Source: Mycolicibacterium septicum DSM 44393 | GTDB lineage: Bacteria > Actinomycetota > Actinomycetes > Mycobacteriales > Mycobacteriaceae | Assembly: GCF_000455325.1 (NCBI RefSeq) | Contig: NZ_HG322951.1 | Span: 2,847,543-2,887,448 of the forward strand | DNA: 39,906 nucleotides | Direction: 5' to 3' | In this document: one piece after another, positions 36,475-39,906 of the stretch | Position numbering within the stretch: position 1 is the first letter of the stretch | Layout of the letters: every line of letters begins with the position of its first letter | Made by a program: the position numbers and the translations under genes | Notes under the pieces: generated by a model | What the model saw: only the letters and a program-made list of their open reading frames with translations | Told to the model about the DNA's origin: nothing | The model's database searches: none

Positions 36475-38115
36475 ATGTCGGCTCGGCGGCTGGATGCCCC
36501 CGCTCTGCGGGCATGGGCCCACGCTGCCGTCGATGACCTGATCACCCATACCGACGAGATCAACCGACTCAACGTCTTCCCGGTGGCCGATGCGGACACC
36601 GGGACAAACATGCTGTTCACGATGCGTTCGGCATGGGCGCATGTCGACGCCGAGCCGGCCGACGGGGACATCCCCGCGGTGGCCAGCGCGTTGGCGGCCG
36701 GGGCGTTGCAGGGGGCCCGGGGCAACTCCGGGGTGATCCTGTCGCAGATCCTGCTCGGGCTGGCCGAGGTCATCACCACCGCGGCGGCCCAGCGTGACGG
36801 CGACCTGCCGGCCGTGGATGCCGCGCTGTTCGGAGCTGCGCTGCGCCACGCCGCCGACCTGGCCGTCACCTCGATGGGTGAGCCCGTGCCGGGGACCATC
36901 GTGTCGGTGCTGCAGGCCGCGGCCGAGGCCGCCGCACGCTGCGCGGCCGAGGGCGGTCATATCGCTGACGCGGCCGCGGCCGCCGGCGAGGCCGCATCGG
37001 CCGCCCTGGATCGCACACCGGAACAACTCGACGTGCTGGCCAAGGCCGGCGTGGTCGATTCCGGTGGCCGCGGCCTGTTGGTCCTGCTGGACGCGATGAC
37101 GGCCACCCTGGCCGGGCATGCGCCCCGCAGGCCGGTCTACACCCCGGCCTCACCGCAGGCAGCGCTTGCCGCCACAGAACTGGCCGCCACCCAGGCCCCG
37201 CCTCAGTTCGAGGTCATGTACCTGCTGACCGGATGCGGCGCCCCCGCCGTCGAGGGGTTACGGGCCGCGCTGGAGCAGATGGGTGAGTCGGTGGCGATCG
37301 CCGCTTCAGGCGGTGATCAGTACTCGGTCCACGTCCACGTGGATGACGCCGGGGCAGCGGTCGAGGCCGGGCTCGCGGTCGGGTCCTTGAACCGCATCCA
37401 GATCACCGCGCTGACCGTGGCCCCGGGCCTCAGGTCTGCCGGCGGCTGGGCTCGTGAGCGGGCCGTGCTGGCCGTCGTCGACGGGGACGGTGGCGTCGAG
37501 CTGTTCGCAGGTGAGGGCGCGCACGTGTTGCGGCCCGACGCGGGCGAGCCCGTCAACGCCCAGCAGTTGTTGCGCGCCCTGGTCGACGTGGGGGCTGCCC
37601 AGATCATGGTGCTGCCCAATGGGTACGTCGCCGCCGAGGAACTGGTCGCGGGCTGCACGGCGGCGATCGGGCGGGGCATCGATGTCGTGCCGGTGCCGGC
37701 CGGTTCGATGGTGCAGGGGCTGGCGGCGCTCGCCGTTCACGACGAGAGCAGGCAAGCGGTCGACGACGGGTACACCATGGCGCGAGCGGCCGCGGGGGCG
37801 CGGCACGGTGCGGTGCGGATCGCCACCGAAGAGGCGTTGACCTGGGCGGGCTCCTGCAAGCCGGGCGACGGGCTTGGCATCGCCGGCGATGAGGTGCTGA
37901 TCGTGGGACCCGACATCACCACGGCTGCCGCCGGGTTGATCGACCTGTTGATGGTGGCGGGTGGGGAACTGATCACGGTGCTGACCGGCGACGGGGTGGA
38001 CGGCGCCGTGGGGCAGGCGCTGAAGGCTCATGTGCACCGTGCGCACCTCGGCGTCGAGTTGGTGACCTATCACACCGGCCACAGCGGCGACGCCCTGCTG
38101 ATCGGGGTGGAGTAG
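36475..38115 (+). CDS. DAK2/DhaL-domain protein (FakA-like fatty acid kinase subunit)
   Basis: A 546-residue protein with an N-terminal DhaL nucleotide-binding domain: INRLNVFPVADADTGTNMLF (metal-binding Asp residues), LQGARGNSGVILSQILLGL, and AKAGVVDSGGRGLLVLLDAM. The central and C-terminal regions resemble FakA/YloV; FakA binds ATP and works with DegV-type FakB proteins to phosphorylate fatty acids. In M. tuberculosis the equivalent is split over Rv2974c/Rv2975c as I recall; here it is one intact frame. The ATG at 36475 has GGGAGG 4 bases upstream. Its TAG overlaps the recG GTG. Confidence 0.92.
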   Translation: MSARRLDAPALRAWAHAAVDDLITHTDEINRLNVFPVADADTGTNMLFTMRSAWAHVDAEPADGDIPAVASALAAGALQGARGNSGVILSQILLGLAEVITTAAAQRDGDLPAVDAALFGAALRHAADLAVTSMGEPVPGTIVSVLQAAAEAAARCAAEGGHIADAAAAAGEAASAALDRTPEQLDVLAKAGVVDSGGRGLLVLLDAMTATLAGHAPRRPVYTPASPQAALAATELAATQAPPQFEVMYLLTGCGAPAVEGLRAALEQMGESVAIAASGGDQYSVHVHVDDAGAAVEAGLAVGSLNRIQITALTVAPGLRSAGGWARERAVLAVVDGDGGVELFAGEGAHVLRPDAGEPVNAQQLLRALVDVGAAQIMVLPNGYVAAEELVAGCTAAIGRGIDVVPVPAGSMVQGLAALAVHDESRQAVDDGYTMARAAAGARHGAVRIATEEALTWAGSCKPGDGLGIAGDEVLIVGPDITTAAAGLIDLLMVAGGELITVLTGDGVDGAVGQALKAHVHRAHLGVELVTYHTGHSGDALLIGVE

Positions 38116-39906
38116 TGGTCAACCTCAGTGACCGCCTCGAGTTCGTGATCGGAAAGAAGAACGCGGACAAGCTGAACGCGAATTTCGGCCTGCGCACGGT
38201 CAACGATCTGCTGCGGCACTACCCGCGCAAGTACAGCGACGGCATGACGGTGCGCGGCGAGGGGGAGGCCCTCGACCTGGAGGAGGGTGAGCACGTCACC
38301 TTCATCGAGGTCGTCACCGAAACCAAGGTCGGCGACATGAAGCCGATCTTCAACAAGGCGACGGGCAGGCAGAAGAGCCGAAAGTGGTTGCGGGTCACCC
38401 TGGGTGAGCACCGGCCCACCGTGACGGCGACGTTCTTCAACGCCGGGTGGATGGTCGACAAGCTGGAGACCGGCACGCGGCTCATGCTCTCGGGCGAGGT
38501 CAAGTACTTCCGCAATGCCCTTCAGCTGGACCATCCGGCCTTCCTGGTCTTGAATCCACCGCCCGGCAAGCAGATCGGGACCAAGTCACTCAAGACCATC
38601 GCAACCGCATCGGGCGCCACCGGGGAAGAGATGCTCGCGGAGTTCGAGCGGGATTTCTTCCCGATCTACCCGGCCTCGAAGCAGGTGCAGAGCTGGGACA
38701 TCTACGCATGCGTGCGTCAGACCCTCGACGTCCTCGACCCGGTCCCGGATCCACTGCCGGAATCCTTTGTGCGCGAACATAATCTGATGTCAGAGGATGC
38801 GGCCCTGCGGGCCATTCACCTGGCCGAGAACGCTGTTGAACGTGAGCGGGCCAGTGAGAGGCTGACCTTCGATGAGGCCATCGGACTCCAGTGGGGCCTG
38901 GTGGGCCGCCGTTACAGCGAGTTGAGCGAATCCGGTCCTCCCGCACCGCCCGTCGAGGGCGGGCTGGCGGCCGCGATGCGCAGTCGGATGCCGTTCGAGC
39001 TGACTGCCGGCCAATCTGAAGTGCTGGAAGTGATCTCGGGCGAACTGGCCTCCACGCGGCCGATGAACCGGATGCTGCAGGGCGAGGTGGGTTCGGGCAA
39101 GACCATCGTGTCGGTGCTGGCGATGCTTCAGATGGTCGACGCGGGCTACCAGTGCGCCTTGCTGGCGCCCACGGAAGTGCTTGCCGCCCAACATGCGCGC
39201 TCGATCCGTGACGTGCTGGGGCCGCTGGCGATGGCAGGGCAACTCGGCGGCGCAGACGCATCGACCGGTGTCGCGCTGCTGACCGGATCGATGACAGCAC
39301 CGCAGAAACGTGCAGTGCGCGGCGAGGTGGCCTCCGGGCAGGCCGGCATCGTCGTCGGTACGCACGCTCTGCTGCAGGATGCGGTGGAGTTTCACAACCT
39401 CGGCATGGTGGTCATCGACGAACAGCACCGGTTCGGCGTCGAGCAGCGGGATGCATTGCGTGCCAAGGCGCGTGATGGGTTGACTCCCCATCTCCTGGTG
39501 ATGACGGCCACGCCGATCCCGCGCACGGTGGCGCTCACGGTGTTCGGCGATCTGGAGACCTCGACGCTGCGCGAGCTGCCCCGTGGCCGTCAACCCATCA
39601 CCACCAACACCATCTTCATCTCGCAGAAGCCGGCCTGGCTGGACCGCGCCTGGGCTCGTATCCGCGAGGAGGTGGGCGCGGGGCGACAGGCCTACGTGGT
39701 CGCCTCGCGTATCGACGAGTCGGACAAACCCGGAGACAACAAGGACGGGCGCGGCGGCCCGCCGCCCGTCACGGTGGTCGAACTGTTCGACCGGCTGAGT
39801 GCGGGCCCGTTGTCCGGGCTGCGGCTCGGGCTCATGCACGGCCGGTTGTCCGGCGACGAGAAGGACGCCGTGATGAGCGCGTTCCGGGCCGGCGAGATCG
39901 ATGTCC
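38115..39906 (+). CDS. recG: ATP-dependent DNA helicase RecG (3' end outside window)
   Basis: The frame is open from the GTG at 38115 to the window end, giving 597 residues of about 740. RecG remodels stalled forks and Holliday junctions. Seen: the N-terminal wedge/OB domain (TVNDLLRHYPRKYSDGMTVR; VTATFFNAGWMVDKLETGTR), Walker A LQGEVGSGKTIVSVLAM, motif Ia LLAPTEVLAAQHARSIRD, motif II VVIDEQHRFGVEQRD (DEQH), motif III MTATPIPRTVALTVFGDLE. The start GTG shares its first base with the dhaL stop (TAGTG), indicating coupling. No frameshift within the visible part. Confidence 0.97.
   Translation, partial: MVNLSDRLEFVIGKKNADKLNANFGLRTVNDLLRHYPRKYSDGMTVRGEGEALDLEEGEHVTFIEVVTETKVGDMKPIFNKATGRQKSRKWLRVTLGEHRPTVTATFFNAGWMVDKLETGTRLMLSGEVKYFRNALQLDHPAFLVLNPPPGKQIGTKSLKTIATASGATGEEMLAEFERDFFPIYPASKQVQSWDIYACVRQTLDVLDPVPDPLPESFVREHNLMSEDAALRAIHLAENAVERERASERLTFDEAIGLQWGLVGRRYSELSESGPPAPPVEGGLAAAMRSRMPFELTAGQSEVLEVISGELASTRPMNRMLQGEVGSGKTIVSVLAMLQMVDAGYQCALLAPTEVLAAQHARSIRDVLGPLAMAGQLGGADASTGVALLTGSMTAPQKRAVRGEVASGQAGIVVGTHALLQDAVEFHNLGMVVIDEQHRFGVEQRDALRAKARDGLTPHLLVMTATPIPRTVALTVFGDLETSTLRELPRGRQPITTNTIFISQKPAWLDRAWARIREEVGAGRQAYVVASRIDESDKPGDNKDGRGGPPPVTVVELFDRLSAGPLSGLRLGLMHGRLSGDEKDAVMSAFRAGEIDV

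Overview
The window is chromosomal DNA from a high-GC actinobacterium, almost certainly a Mycobacterium (most likely a rapid grower of the Mycolicibacterium type). The gene order gatB - lppZ - doxX - cfp6 - ilvBNC - serA - leuB - MFS/FAH - gltX - tRNA-Gln/Glu - iclR - leuCD - hupB - mutT1 - ppk - cofC - gpsA - ddl - thiL - ung - rpmB - dhaL - recG matches the conserved mycobacterial core around Rv2973c-Rv3009c of M. tuberculosis, in the opposite orientation. Codon use is uniformly GC-rich. I see no insertion sequence, prophage, CRISPR array or defence island.

Layout. 1-4.8 kb: the 3' end of gatB, a TetR regulator with a palindrome over its promoter, lipoprotein LppZ, a DoxX membrane protein and a small PH-domain protein. 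4.8-8.6 kb: the branched-chain amino acid operon ilvB-ilvN-ilvC, preceded by a 23-codon leader ORF rich in Leu/Val/Ile and a textbook intrinsic terminator, which is a transcription attenuator. 8.6-11.8 kb: minus-strand accessory genes (a hypothetical protein, a secreted glycine-rich nonapeptide-repeat protein, a small lipoprotein, and a coupled FAD oxidoreductase plus WrbA-like flavoprotein). 11.9-15.2 kb: serA-leuB with overlapping codons, then a RibD/DHFR-like protein. 15.2-19.1 kb: a large lipoprotein, an MFS transporter and a divergent secreted alpha/beta hydrolase. 19.1-21.8 kb: FAH-family enzyme, gltX, tRNA-Gln(CUG) and tRNA-Glu(CUC). 21.9-25.8 kb: an IclR regulator divergent from leuCD, and hupB with its long Lys/Ala repeat tail. 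25.8-29.7 kb: a minus-strand cofC-ppk-mutT1 group in which cofC is broken by a single extra base. 29.7-39.9 kb: gpsA, a Cys/Met PLP enzyme, ddl, a DUF3515 protein, a stand-alone Lrp-type ligand-binding domain, thiL, ung, a small lipoprotein, rpmB, a DhaL/FakA-like protein and the 5' two-thirds of recG.

How it works together. The dominant theme is branched-chain amino acid synthesis: ilvBNC, leuB and leuCD lie within 20 kb, together with serA, and with the local IclR gene, which is a candidate regulator. Similar TCTC-N7-GAGA boxes occur as pairs in the iclR/leuC intergenic region and in front of the MFS transporter, which suggests that the transporter belongs to the leucine regulon. A second theme is indirect Gln-tRNA synthesis (gatB, gltX, tRNA-Gln, tRNA-Glu). 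Many genes show a TANNNT -10 hexamer 6-9 bases before the start codon, i.e. likely leaderless mRNAs, and this was used to choose several starts.

The observations most worth following up are the ilv attenuator with a perfect 21-bp palindrome upstream of it, the paired LtbR-like boxes, the cofC (fbiD) frameshift in a homopolymer, and the secreted repeat protein with its unknown neighbours.
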